Assembly: GCF_013403975.1 (NCBI RefSeq)
Contig: NZ_JABFDH010000004.1
Span: 310,001 to 374,000 of the forward strand
Source: Winogradskyella ursingii
Lineage (GTDB): Bacteria > Bacteroidota > Bacteroidia > Flavobacteriales > Flavobacteriaceae
Direction: 5' to 3'
DNA length: 64,000 bases
Each line of letters opens with the position of its first letter. Position 1 is the stretch's first letter. Under the pieces are notes generated by a model. That model searched no databases and was not told where the DNA came from. It saw only the letters and a program-made list of their open reading frames with translations. Shown piece after piece: positions 45,389 to 55,400 of the stretch. Made by a program: the position numbers and the translations under genes.

Positions 45389-46669
45389 ATGATACTAAAA
45401 AAAATCTTTCCACTTATTTTATTAGTATTAGCATTTAATTGTGCTAAAGACAACAAAGTAACTAATTCACAAGATTACGATACATTTTTAACAACATCAA
45501 TTGATAGTTCAGAGTTATTTGCTAATGCAGAATTTTGGACAAAAAAATTAGATGGTAATTCAAATCAATTTCCCTATTTGGCTAAAAGGTCCGGAGCATA
45601 TAACCAGATTTTCAATTCAACAGGTAATATTGATTATTTGATTAAAGCTGAAAAAGATTTAATTAAAGCCAACGAATTAACTCAAAATGACAATGCGGGA
45701 CTTCTTAAGGCCCTAGCAGCAAATTATATTTCTCAACACCGTTTTAAAGAAGCTTTAGAATTATTAAAAAAGGCTGAAGTAAATGGAGAAAAACTAAATG
45801 GAACAAAGAAAATGTTGTTTGATGTGCATTTAGAATTGGGAAATTACATATATGCAGAGTCTTATCTCAATGAAATAAAAAATACTTCAGATTTTGATTA
45901 TTTGATACGATTGGCCAAATGGGAAGATCATAAAGGAAATCTAGATGGTGCGATTGAGAATATGGAAAAGGCAATGGAAATTGCAGAGCGATCCAACTTG
46001 AAATCCTTAAAACAATGGTCTTACACCAACATTGCAGACTTTTATGGTCATGCTGGTGAAATTCAAAAATCTTATGATTACTTTTTAAAAGCCTTAGAAT
46101 TAGATCCAAATGATGCGTATGCTAAAAAGGGCATTGCCTGGATACTGTACTCACACGAGAATAATCCTGAAGAGGCGCTCAAGGTCCTAGACCATATAAA
46201 TACTTATTATACATCTCCAGATTACAATTTGCTTAAATCTGAAATTGCTGATTTTTCTAAGAATGAAGGTTTAAAAGCAGAGTCACTTCAAGCTTATAGT
46301 GAGGCAATAGAGAACAATCAATACGGCGAAATGTACAACAAATACAATGTTATGGTATACACCGAGGATTTACCGGATCATGATAAGGCCATAGCCATTG
46401 CAAAACGTGAAATTGAGAATAGACCAACACCACAATCGTACGATTTATTAGCGTGGAGTTATTTCAAAAAAGGAGATATCGATAAAGCCAACGAAATTGT
46501 TGAAACATATGTCGAAGGCAAAACGTACGAACCAGATGTATTATATCATATAGCAGAAATATACAAGGCAGCCGGAAAAACAGATAAGGTAAAACCGCTA
46601 AAAGAAGAGTTGATTGCAAGTTTGTATGAATTGGGACCAACTATGAAAAGTAAAGTAAAGAGCCTCTAA
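45389..46669 (+). CDS. TPR lipoprotein
   Basis: A 426-residue protein with lipobox (LVLAFNCAK, Cys at residue 18). About eight TPR-like units follow (NIDYLIKAEKDLIKANELTQ, FKEALELLKKAEVNGEKL, QWSYTNIADFYGHAGEIQKS and YDYFLKALELDPNDAYAKKG). The gene ends 1 bp before the TonB-dependent receptor gene, so the two are translated together. TPR lipoproteins of this sort may be periplasmic partners of the receptor. Confidence 0.85.
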   Translation: MILKKIFPLILLVLAFNCAKDNKVTNSQDYDTFLTTSIDSSELFANAEFWTKKLDGNSNQFPYLAKRSGAYNQIFNSTGNIDYLIKAEKDLIKANELTQNDNAGLLKALAANYISQHRFKEALELLKKAEVNGEKLNGTKKMLFDVHLELGNYIYAESYLNEIKNTSDFDYLIRLAKWEDHKGNLDGAIENMEKAMEIAERSNLKSLKQWSYTNIADFYGHAGEIQKSYDYFLKALELDPNDAYAKKGIAWILYSHENNPEEALKVLDHINTYYTSPDYNLLKSEIADFSKNEGLKAESLQAYSEAIENNQYGEMYNKYNVMVYTEDLPDHDKAIAIAKREIENRPTPQSYDLLAWSYFKKGDIDKANEIVETYVEGKTYEPDVLYHIAEIYKAAGKTDKVKPLKEELIASLYELGPTMKSKVKSL

Positions 46670-46670
46670 A

Positions 46671-48893
46671 ATGAACAAACAAATTTTAGCATTGCTAATT
46701 TTTGGTTGTATCATGATTTCTCTTAAAGCCCAAACCCTTAAGGGCTCAGTAGTGAATGAACTTAACCAACCATTGGAGGCAGCTTACGTATATAACATGA
46801 CTTCAGAAACGCATGCGCATACTACTGAAAATGGCGTTTTTGTAATCATGGAAACGAAAGTCGGTGATACGCTTAGAGTAGGGTTATTGGGATACCATAA
46901 CTTGATTTTTAAGATTGAGTCATTAGATTATTTAACATTGACCTTAAAAGAGAAGACCTTTCAGCTAGACGAAATGATGATTACAGAAGAATTAAATACA
47001 GTCAGCACAATCTCAAGATTAGACTTGAGTGTAACACCTGTAAATTCATCTCAAGAGGTATTGAGAAAAGTACCTGGATTATTCATCGGTCAGCATGCAG
47101 GAGGTGGTAAAGCAGAGCAAATATTTCTTCGTGGATTTGATGTAGACCATGGAACCGATGTTTCTATTTCAGTAGATGGCATGCCAGTAAATATGGTATC
47201 TCATGCACATGGACAAGGTTATAGTGATCTTCATTTTATAATACCTGAAACCGTAAGCAAAATTGACTTTGGTAAAGGTGCATATTATGCTCAAGAGGGT
47301 GATTTTAACACGGCTGGTTATGTCAATTTTAATACAAAAGATTATTTAAAGGAAAGCAGTATTTCTGTTTTGGCCGGACAATTTAATACACTTAGAACAG
47401 TAGGATTGTTCAATATATTGGATCGCACAAAGAATCAAAACGCCTATGTGGCAATGGAATATATAGCAACGGATGGTCCTTTTGAATCGGCTCAGAATTT
47501 TAATCGCGTGAATCTATTTGGTAAATACGTTTATTTCTCACCCGAGAATGATAAATTGACCTTAACGGCTTCACATTTTACTAGCCGCTGGGACGCCTCT
47601 GGCCAAATTCCACAACGTGAGGTTGATAACGGAAATATTTCTCGCTTTGGTGCCATTGATGATACAGAAGGTGGCAACACCGAAAGAACAAATTTTAATG
47701 TAGCTTTTGATAAATATATATCTGACGAAACCGTGTTAAAGGCTAATGCATTTTATTCACATTACGCTTTTGAACTGTATTCTAATTTCACCTTCTTTTT
47801 GGAAGATCCTATAAATGGTGACCAAATTAAGCAGAAAGAAGATCGAGAGATATTTGGAGCAAATGCTTCATTGAAACACACAACGTATTTGGGTAATACT
47901 GAATTGACACTGACATCCGGAATAGGATTAAGGCATGACATCGTTGATGATGTTGAATTGTCTAGAACGCTCAATAGAAAAGAAACATTAGAAATAATTC
48001 AGTTGGGTGATATCAATCAAACAAATTTGGATGCCTTTGTAAATGCTGAATTTGAATTTGGAAAATGGAAAATAGCTCCAGCTTTAAGATTGGATTATTT
48101 TAAATTTTTATATAATGACCAGCTTCTTGCTAACTATGAAACGCAATCTGAAACAAAAACAAGATTCAGTCCAAAACTGAATTTCTTCTATACTGCTAAG
48201 GATAATTTAAAACTGTTTTTAAAATCTGGTGTTGGTTTTCATTCTAACGATGCTAGAGTGGTAGTAGCAAATAGTGGTGAAGATATCCTACCAAGATCTT
48301 ATGGTTTGGATATAGGAACAGTGTGGAAACCGTTTCCAAAACTAGTGATTAATTCTGCTTTGTGGTATTTATTTTTAGAGCAAGAATTTGTTTATGTGGG
48401 TGATGCAGGTATTGTAGAGCCAAGTGGTAAAACCCGACGTTATGGAGTAGATTTAGGATTAAGGTATCAGTTTACGGATTGGTTGTTTTTGGATTCGGAT
48501 GCAACATACACAAATGCCAGAAGTACAGAAGATTCCGATGGAGAAAATTTTATTCCGTTAGCACCAGATTTCACATTAACCAGCGGATTGTCCGTTGATG
48601 ACTTAAATGGGTTTTCTGGTGGGTTAAGGATAAGATATTTAGATGATAGACCAGCTAATGAGGATAATTCTATTGTAGCTGAGGGTTATTTTGTTACTGA
48701 TTTTAACGCTAATTATAGATTTAATGATATCATACTAGGCATAGCAATAGAAAATCTATTTGATGTAGATTGGAACGAAACACAATTTGCGACGGAGTCT
48801 AGATTGCGAAACGAATCGCAACCAATTGAAGAAATACATTTTACGCCAGGTACGCCTTTTTTTATTAAAGGATCTGTAACCTATACATTTTAA
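46671..48893 (+). CDS. TonB-dependent outer-membrane receptor
   Basis: A 740-residue receptor with signal peptide (ending SLKAQ). A carboxypeptidase-regulatory-like domain (~20-95, TLKGSVVNELNQPLEAAYVY) precedes the plug (VLRKVPGLFIGQHAGGGKAE, FLRGFDVDHGTDVSISVDGM), which is rich in His and Gly around VSHAHGQGYSDLHF. A 22-strand-type barrel follows, ending in aromatic FIKGSVTYTF. It imports a ligand with energy from TonB. The His-rich plug and the DUF4331/TPR neighbours set it apart from SusC-type receptors. No siderophore or sugar can be named. Confidence 0.95.
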   Translation: MNKQILALLIFGCIMISLKAQTLKGSVVNELNQPLEAAYVYNMTSETHAHTTENGVFVIMETKVGDTLRVGLLGYHNLIFKIESLDYLTLTLKEKTFQLDEMMITEELNTVSTISRLDLSVTPVNSSQEVLRKVPGLFIGQHAGGGKAEQIFLRGFDVDHGTDVSISVDGMPVNMVSHAHGQGYSDLHFIIPETVSKIDFGKGAYYAQEGDFNTAGYVNFNTKDYLKESSISVLAGQFNTLRTVGLFNILDRTKNQNAYVAMEYIATDGPFESAQNFNRVNLFGKYVYFSPENDKLTLTASHFTSRWDASGQIPQREVDNGNISRFGAIDDTEGGNTERTNFNVAFDKYISDETVLKANAFYSHYAFELYSNFTFFLEDPINGDQIKQKEDREIFGANASLKHTTYLGNTELTLTSGIGLRHDIVDDVELSRTLNRKETLEIIQLGDINQTNLDAFVNAEFEFGKWKIAPALRLDYFKFLYNDQLLANYETQSETKTRFSPKLNFFYTAKDNLKLFLKSGVGFHSNDARVVVANSGEDILPRSYGLDIGTVWKPFPKLVINSALWYLFLEQEFVYVGDAGIVEPSGKTRRYGVDLGLRYQFTDWLFLDSDATYTNARSTEDSDGENFIPLAPDFTLTSGLSVDDLNGFSGGLRIRYLDDRPANEDNSIVAEGYFVTDFNANYRFNDIILGIAIENLFDVDWNETQFATESRLRNESQPIEEIHFTPGTPFFIKGSVTYTF

Positions 48894-49027
48894 AGACATA
48901 ATCGACGCTTAATTTGAGGGAAGCAAATTAAGCAATGTTGATTGGTTGCTAGCAAGAAGGATTGATCAATTGATTAATCTATATCATGATTGTTCATGAT
49001 GTTTTTTTGAGTTTTTTGTTAGTTGAG

Positions 49028-49059
49028 GCATCTGTTCATTTTGAGCAGATGTCTTTTTT
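49028..49059 (+). terminator. Terminator of the TPR/TonB receptor unit
   Basis: Stem CATCTG (49029-49034) with CAGATG (49046-49051), followed by TC and six T. Confidence 0.7.
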
Positions 49060-49152
49060 GTATTAATGCCCAAAAGTATATATAACATTTAATTGTTGTT
49101 TTTATTGCAAAAATTGAAGCTCTAATATTTTTTATTCGAATTAGAATGAAAT

Positions 49153-49186
49153 AAAAAAAACCGCTAGGAATATTTCAGAGCAGTTT
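49153..49186 (-). terminator. Terminator of the orphan ECF sigma gene
   Basis: On the minus strand an imperfect 8-bp stem (AAACTGCT / AGCGGTTT) is followed by eight T. Confidence 0.6.
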
Positions 49187-49208
49187 GTTATTTATTTTCT
49201 TAGGCTAA

Positions 49209-49739
49209 TTATAGCATCATACCTCTTAATTCTCTAATAGAATCTCTACTTCTCGTTTTTACCGTACCGATGGGTATTTTTAAATGATCGGAAGCTTCCT
49301 TTTGGGTAAACCCCTTAAAGTATAGTAGCTCTATTATTTTTAATCGTTTAGGTGTTAATTTTTTTATAATATCCTTAATGCCAATTGCATCTGTTTCGGA
49401 ATCAAGGCTCTCATGACTGGTTATTATATGCTCAAAATTTTTGGCATCAAGATTAGCGCGTGATTGCTTAAAAGATTTGGATCTTATTTTGTCAATTGCT
49501 GTGTTTCGCGCGATATTTAAAATCCAGGTAAAAAATCGACCTTTTTTGGCGTCGTAGGTCTCTGCATTGTTCCAAGCCTTGATGAAGACATCTTGTGTAA
49601 GGTCATCTGCCACCTTGTTGTTTTTAGCAATATTTAAAATCACACCATGTATACTCGCATGATACATGTAATATAATTTTTCAAAAGCAACTTCATCCAT
49701 ATTTTTAAATTTGGAAATTAGAGCGTCTAGATCTGTCAT
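49209..49739 (-). CDS. ECF sigma factor, copy without adjacent anti-sigma gene
   Basis: A 176-residue sigma-70 family protein. Region 2 is at FEKLYYMYHASIHGVILNIA, DDLTQDVFIKAWNNAETYDA and GRFFTWILNIARNTAIDKIR; region 4 is at LKIIELLYFKGFTQKEASDH and IPIGTVKTRSRDSIRELR. It has exactly the same length as the sigma factor encoded at 50718 and matches it along the whole chain, so it is a recent-looking duplicate. It lacks a following anti-sigma gene and has its own terminator. Confidence 0.94.
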   Translation of the reverse strand: MTDLDALISKFKNMDEVAFEKLYYMYHASIHGVILNIAKNNKVADDLTQDVFIKAWNNAETYDAKKGRFFTWILNIARNTAIDKIRSKSFKQSRANLDAKNFEHIITSHESLDSETDAIGIKDIIKKLTPKRLKIIELLYFKGFTQKEASDHLKIPIGTVKTRSRDSIRELRGMML

Positions 49740-49847
49740 TAATAAGTTCTTTTTCTTTTTTGTATAAACTTATTATATATCTGCCATAACCTGTGGTGCA
49801 AATGATTTTTATATTAACTCTTAAGATAACTTGAGGTCATTGAAAAT

Positions 49848-49879
49848 AAAAAATCATCCAAAATTGATTGGATGATTTT
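49848..49879 (-). terminator. Terminator of the sigma/anti-sigma operon
   Basis: A perfect 11-bp stem (AAAATCATCCA 49850-49860 with its complement 49869-49879), with a T-rich run on the minus strand. Confidence 0.85.
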
Positions 49880-49912
49880 CAAATATATAAGATGATAAAT
49901 TATTAATACTCT

Positions 49913-50716
49913 TTATGGTGCTGTAGGCACTACACCAAGTGTATAGAGCTGTTCCATTGTAGGACTTTCGCTCCCACCTTCTGGTTCTAATGTAATTCCA
50001 AAAGCTTCACTTTCATTAGCGTTGGCAATAGCAAAAATCTTATTGTCGTCTGTATTAAAGTCATCAATAGTTCCTAAACTAGTTGGAGTAAGTGGATTGA
50101 GTTTTAAAGACCAAACCTGCCATACTTTGCCTTCTGGAGCATCCGGCAGCCCTTGTCCATCTAAATAAATAGTGTTGTCCTCCTTGTTCCAGTAAACTTT
50201 TGCATAGCTATTCGCAAATTTGCCCTGTCCACCAAGTGGTACAGCCAAAATATCCTTATCTCTTAATGTATTGAGCAAATCTTTAGTTGAGGCCAAGTCT
50301 GTTCTTGCATCTTCAATTTGTTGCTCTAAATAGGCATTTTCAATTTCAGCAGTTTGTATTTCTAATTCTAGTTCTTTATTATTATTTAACGTCCAAAGTA
50401 AACCTCCAGCCAAAAGGATAGATGCTGCCCAACCGGTATAAGATATCCAGTTTGGTTTTTTAGGTTTCATTACTACGACTTTCTTTTCTGAGTTGTCGGT
50501 AGAAGTTAATTTTCCTTTAAACGAATCAAAATCTATAGAATGTGGTGATACTGCTGCTGTTAATTTCACAACTGCCGCTTCAATTTCCAATACTTCTTGC
50601 AAAAGTCTTGGGTGCGCCTGGAGCAGTTCGTAAATTTCTTGGTTTTCTTTTTCAGAAAGTTGTCCGGCTACGTAAAGCTCTAATATACCTGATTCTATGT
50701 AAGCGTTTATATCCAT
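49913..50716 (-). CDS. RskA-like anti-sigma factor
   Basis: A 267-residue protein. The cytoplasmic N-terminus (MDINAYIESGILELYVAGQL) is the helical sigma-binding part, without a HxxxCxxC zinc motif. One membrane helix lies at ~93-110 (WISYTGWAASILLAGGLLWT). Next come a coiled coil (~112-158) and the periplasmic RskA domain (~170-267: YAKVYWNKEDNTIYLDGQGL, GKVWQVWSLKLNPLTPTSLG and FGITLEPEGGSESPTMEQLY). It starts 1 bp after the sigma gene stop, so the two are coupled. It may hold one or both of the paralogous sigma factors. Confidence 0.93.
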   Translation of the reverse strand: MDINAYIESGILELYVAGQLSEKENQEIYELLQAHPRLLQEVLEIEAAVVKLTAAVSPHSIDFDSFKGKLTSTDNSEKKVVVMKPKKPNWISYTGWAASILLAGGLLWTLNNNKELELEIQTAEIENAYLEQQIEDARTDLASTKDLLNTLRDKDILAVPLGGQGKFANSYAKVYWNKEDNTIYLDGQGLPDAPEGKVWQVWSLKLNPLTPTSLGTIDDFNTDDNKIFAIANANESEAFGITLEPEGGSESPTMEQLYTLGVVPTAP

Positions 50717-50717
50717 A

Positions 50718-51248
50718 TTATAATACCATATCCCTTAATTCCTTAATACAGTTTCTGTTTCTTGTTTTTACTGTACCAATTGGCATTTCCAATGCTTCCG
50801 AAGTTTCTTTTTGAGTATAACCTTTAAAATAAAGTAGCTCAATAACCTCTTTACATTTTTTTCCTAGTTTCTTAACAAACTTTTTGATTCCAATGGCATC
50901 GGTACGACTGTCCAAGTTATCATTGCTTGTTATTATATCTACGAAAAAATCGGCATCAAGGTTTTGTCTAGACTGCTTAAATGCCTTGGATCTAGTCTTG
51001 TCTATAGCAGCATTACGAGCAATGTTTAAAATCCACGTAAAAAAGCGTCCTTTTTTACTAGAGTAGGTGTCAGATTTTTTCCAAGCTTTAATAAAAACAT
51101 CTTGCATGAGTTCATCTGCAATAGCATTATCGCGTACAATGTTGTAAACTACACCGTGAATACTATCACTATACATGCTGTATAATTTCTCAAAAGCAAC
51201 ATGGTCCTTCTTCTTAAATTGTGCAACTAAAATATCCAATTCGGCCAT
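50718..51248 (-). CDS. ECF sigma factor paired with anti-sigma factor
   Basis: A 176-residue sigma-70 family protein. Region 2: FEKLYSMYSDSIHGVVYNIV, DELMQDVFIKAWKKSDTYSS and GRFFTWILNIARNAAIDKTR. Region 4: CKEVIELLYFKGYTQKETSE and MPIGTVKTRNRNCIKELR. A near-consensus -7 element (TATTTTCG on the minus strand) lies in the 95 bp upstream. Paralogous to the sigma factor at 49209. This is the first gene of the operon; its targets are unknown, but sodC lies directly upstream on the same strand. Confidence 0.94.
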   Translation of the reverse strand: MAELDILVAQFKKKDHVAFEKLYSMYSDSIHGVVYNIVRDNAIADELMQDVFIKAWKKSDTYSSKKGRFFTWILNIARNAAIDKTRSKAFKQSRQNLDADFFVDIITSNDNLDSRTDAIGIKKFVKKLGKKCKEVIELLYFKGYTQKETSEALEMPIGTVKTRNRNCIKELRDMVL

Positions 51249-51286
51249 AATATTTTGAATCCTAAGATTTGATTTATCGAAAATAC

Positions 51287-51318
51287 AAAAAAGCTATCAT
51301 TATTAGGATAGCTTTTTT
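51287..51318. terminator. Terminator after sodC
   Basis: Perfect 12-bp stem AAAAAAGCTATC (51287-51298) with GATAGCTTTTTT (51307-51318) and an 8-nt loop. It is symmetric, and so acts on both strands; here it separates sodC from the sigma operon. Confidence 0.9.
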
Positions 51319-51343
51319 ATGATTAAAATGTTAACTACAATTA

Positions 51344-51931
51344 TTATTCAATGATACCACCACAACTTACACGGCTTCCTGCAGCACCAGACGGTTGGGA
51401 TGTGAAATCATCAGTGCCTTCGTGAACTATAATCGCTTTACCCATTATATCTTTTGTATCATCACCGCAGCCAATGCACCATTGGTCTGTAGTAAATTGA
51501 ACCATACCCGTTCCATCGTCTCCAACCTCAAAGTTTCCAATGTCTCCCTTGTGATAACCGGCTTCATCTCCCCACTTACCGTGAGGTTCTGCTGTTGGGT
51601 TCCAGTGACCACCTGCAGATGTACCATCTGTTGCAGAACAATCTGCTTTTTCGTGAATGTGAATAGCGTGTGTCCCTGCCGTTAAACCACTCATGTTCGC
51701 GGTCATAGTAACTTCATCCCCGTTTTGTCTAAACATGACCTGTCCAGAAACACTACTATCGCTTTTTGGACTTAAATTAAAGGACAGCTCTTTGCTCATT
51801 TCATTGTCTTTATTCATGGTTTCCTCCATTTCGGTTTCCATCTCCATGTTTTCGGATTCTTTGTTGTTTTCTTTACATGCTGTAGCAAATATTATCGAAA
51901 ATGCCAGAGCCATTAATTTTATATGTTTCAT
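51344..51931 (-). CDS. sodC: Cu/Zn superoxide dismutase, lipoprotein with extra CxxC
   Basis: A 195-residue protein with lipobox FATAC (Cys at residue 19) and an acidic, Met-rich linker (~25-45). Copper ligands are H91, H93 and H170, bridging H109, and zinc ligands H117, H127 and D130. The disulfide is C98-C190. All are present, so it should be active, converting superoxide to oxygen and peroxide in the periplasm. Unusual is a short segment WCIGCGDD (C152, C155) before the last copper ligand. It has its own terminator. Confidence 0.96.
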   Translation of the reverse strand: MKHIKLMALAFSIIFATACKENNKESENMEMETEMEETMNKDNEMSKELSFNLSPKSDSSVSGQVMFRQNGDEVTMTANMSGLTAGTHAIHIHEKADCSATDGTSAGGHWNPTAEPHGKWGDEAGYHKGDIGNFEVGDDGTGMVQFTTDQWCIGCGDDTKDIMGKAIIVHEGTDDFTSQPSGAAGSRVSCGGIIE

Positions 51932-51989
51932 TGGTTTTATTATTCTTGGTTTCTATAAAGTTAAGTAGATATTTTCCCAATTGCAAGTG

Positions 51990-52478
51990 CTATTGAGGCT
52001 TGAACCACATTTTTGGGTCTTTTATACCTTTTTTTAGGTTTTGAGTTAAAATTAATGCTTTTTCGACACGCATCTGGGACGATTTGTACCTTGAGATTGC
52101 ATAAATGATGCTTCTTTTGCGCCCAGGCGTCAGGTCTTCAAAAATTTTAAAAGCATCATAATCCGTTAATAAAACAGCCTCCAATTCCTCAGACATTTCA
52201 ACACCATATTTTGATGTGTCCTCAAAAACTTGAAGTGTAAAGTAATCGTTCATAAAAACACCAAGTTCTTTTTGTTTTGCTTTACTAAAGTAAATGCGGT
52301 GCAATCCTGATTTTTCTTTTTTTAACGCAGCATAAAATTCTAACGATTGTTCCTCAAAGAACGCCTTAACTTTGATTCGTTTTTGATTTTTTTTAATAAA
52401 TTCTGAAATGAATGACTCTAGCAGAATAACACTTTGTTTATCTGCTAGAGTCACTTCAAATGGTACACTTTTTAACAT
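51990..52478 (-). CDS. YdeI/OmdA-family protein
   Basis: A 162-residue cytoplasmic protein. The N-terminal half is a DUF1905-like beta barrel (KVKAFFEEQSLEFYAALKKE, FMNDYFTLQVFEDT). The C-terminal half has the YdeI/OmpD-associated motif LTPGRKRSIIYAISRYKSSQ MR in three helices, joined by EELEAVLLTDYDAFKIFEDL. The family has been linked to bacteriocin protection, but its biochemical role is unclear. It lies 9 bp downstream of the large BNR gene on the same strand. Confidence 0.85.
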   Translation of the reverse strand: MLKSVPFEVTLADKQSVILLESFISEFIKKNQKRIKVKAFFEEQSLEFYAALKKEKSGLHRIYFSKAKQKELGVFMNDYFTLQVFEDTSKYGVEMSEELEAVLLTDYDAFKIFEDLTPGRKRSIIYAISRYKSSQMRVEKALILTQNLKKGIKDPKMWFKPQ

Positions 52479-52487
52479 TTTGGTGGA

Positions 52488-55400
52488 CTAATCAATGCCA
52501 AAAGTTTGGATCTCTTTAAAAGGATCTGTTTTTACTTGTTTCATTTTTAATTGATATTCTGCCCATTCATCATTAAAAAATGCATTGGTTTCACCTAATA
52601 ATTGATTCAAGGAATCTTTAGCATGTTTTATCAAAGTTGTTTCAGTTGAGGTAAGCCCTTTCTGACTACTGCCAACATAACCTCTGGCTGTACCTAAACG
52701 CTGTAAAGGCGTAACTTCAGGATTTCGGGTGATACCTTGGCGTTTATCAATTTTGCCTAAGTATTTATCGATAAGGCTATCAATTGCTTTTACAACTTCT
52801 TTTGAAGCTTTTATCTCTTCTTTATAAGCTTCTTTATCCAATTTGGTTAAATCTTTCTTATAATTTTCAGCAATCATTTTACTTTCAACCAACTGTTCTA
52901 CCGCATCTGCGGCAGTCTGTTGCATTTGCTCCAGTTGTTTTGAAGCCGTATAAACTTCATCGATATTCTTTTGCGAAACTTCTAACCTTGGGTCAGACTC
53001 AACAGTAACCATAGTTTCAGCCATTTGGTCTCCATAATGCAAAACGGCTTTGTAAGTTCCAGGTTTAACAGAAACACCACCGCGTTCACGATTACTTTCT
53101 CTTATGCGTCTTGATGGATAATCTACACCAGCTTCGTCCATATACCATGTCCATTTATGAATGCCGTTTTCTTTAGGTGCTTTGGTTTTCATGGTTCTGA
53201 TTAATCGATCTCCATCGTAAATTTTAAGTTGCAAGGAATCCCAAGATACTTTGGCTTCTTCTTTTTCTGAATCTTCATCTTCCATTTCCTCATCCTCTTT
53301 TTTATCTGATTTAGGCTGCTCTTTCGCATTAAACAAATAAGTAAAGCGAGCACCACCTCCACGATTTTCACCGTGGTACATAGCGTCTGCACCAAATCTG
53401 CTTCCAGTTGGTTGTTGATAAGCAGCTTGATATGCTGTTGGCGGATCAAACAATTCGATATTAGAACTCATTACAGAATTATTCTTCGCCATTTCGCGTA
53501 ACGGTCTAATATCATCCAAAACCCAAGCAGCACGTCCAAAAGTTCCAATAACTAAATCATGTTCTCTTGGGTGAATAACTAAATCCTTAACTGAAGTTGT
53601 TGGGAAACCTTCCGTCCACTTGGTCCATTTTTCTCCTGCATCGAGCGATACGTACAAACCATCATCGGTTCCTAAAAACATTAGGTTAGATTCTTCAAGG
53701 TCTTCAACAATAGCTAGCGCGTAACTTTCTACATCATTTTCATCCACAAGGCGTTCCCATGTTTTACCGTAGTTTTTGGTTCGGTAAGCATAAGGTGTGT
53801 AATTAAAACGTCTGTAATCATTGGCAATTAAAAGGGCTTCGCCTTTATTTTTATTGGAAGCTTTTATCTGTGCAATCCAACTGCCCTCAGGTAAGCCTTT
53901 GATGTTTGAAACGTCTGTCCAGTTTTGCCCACCATCTCTGGTGTAATGTACACGACCATCATCAGTCCCAACCCAAAGCATATCTTTTTCTAAAGGCGAA
54001 GGTTCAATGACTAAAATCGTGGTATGGTTTTCGGCACCAGTAGCATCCATGGTTAATCCACCACTTTCGGATTGTTTTTGTTTTTCAGGATCGTTTGTGG
54101 TTAAATCTGGAGAAATGACTTCCCAAGTTTCACCTTTATCCGTGGATTTATGTACATACTGACTTCCGAAGTAAATTGTACTATTATCAAAAGGATCGAT
54201 GTTTATGGCTGAATTCCAGTTGAACCTTAATGCTACATCTGGATCTGGATGTGTTGGTCGTACACCATAATTATTACCGGTTTTCCAATCGTAACGACTT
54301 ACATAACCTTGTTGGCTCATGGACCAACCATAACGACTGTCGTCTTTATCCGGAACAACATCAAACCCATCTCCAAAACTTATTTCCTGCCAATAGCTAT
54401 TTCTAATCCCTTGCGCACGCCACACATAAGCTGGGCCTCGCCAAGAGCCATTGTCTTGCATGCCTCCATATACATTATATGGGAACTCATTATCAACAGC
54501 GATATGATAGAATTGTGCCACTGGTAAATTGCCGATAAAACGCCATGTTTTTCCACCATCTTTGGTAATGTTCATACCACCATCGTTGCCATCAATCATA
54601 AAACTGCCATCATCTGGGTGAATCCACCACGAATGGTGATCTGGATGCACGCCATTATTTGCTCCATACGCTGGCATAAGTTCTTCAAAATTCTTTCCGC
54701 CATCTTCTGAAACATTTACATAGGTAAATACTGAATAGACTCTATTTTCATTTTGTGGATCGACATAAATTTCAGAATAATAGAAAGGACGATTTCCAAT
54801 ATCGCTCTTATTGTTAATCATTTTCCAAGTGAAACCACCATCTTCACTTTTATAAAGCGCATTCTTTTTAGCTTCGACTAAAGCGTAAACTATATTTGGT
54901 TTACTTGGAGCAATCGCAACTCCTATACGTCCTAGTTCCCCTTTTGGAAAACCATCTTCGTCTGTAATTTCTTTCCAAGTTTCGCCACCATCGTGAGTTA
55001 TATGTAGACCTGAGCCTTCACCACCTGAGTTAAAGAACCAAGGATCACGTTTATGTTCCCACATAGCTGCAATTAGCTTATTGGGATTGGTCGGGTCCAT
55101 TATTAAATCTGCGACACCAGTTTTATTATTTGCGAATAAAATTTTATTCCAAGTTTTTCCGCCATCGGTTGTTTTAAAAACACCACGTTCAGGATGTTCG
55201 CCCCAAGGAGAGCCAATAGCTCCAACATAAACCACATCAGGATTAGTTGGATCAACTATTATACGATGAATATGTCTCGTCTTTTCAAGACCCATTGCCA
55301 TCCAGCTTTTTCCGCCATCGAGCGATTTGTAAACACCAAATCCACCATTGAGTGAGTTACGAGGATTACCTTCGCCTGTGCCGACCCAAATAACACTTGG

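Larger units (their letters stand above)
48894..49208. other. Gene-free stretch with several hairpins
   Basis: This stretch between convergent units contains a 10-bp stem without T-tract (48907-48916 with 48924-48933), a small TCATGA palindrome near 48990-49000, and two terminators listed separately, one for each strand. I see no gene. Confidence 0.6.
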
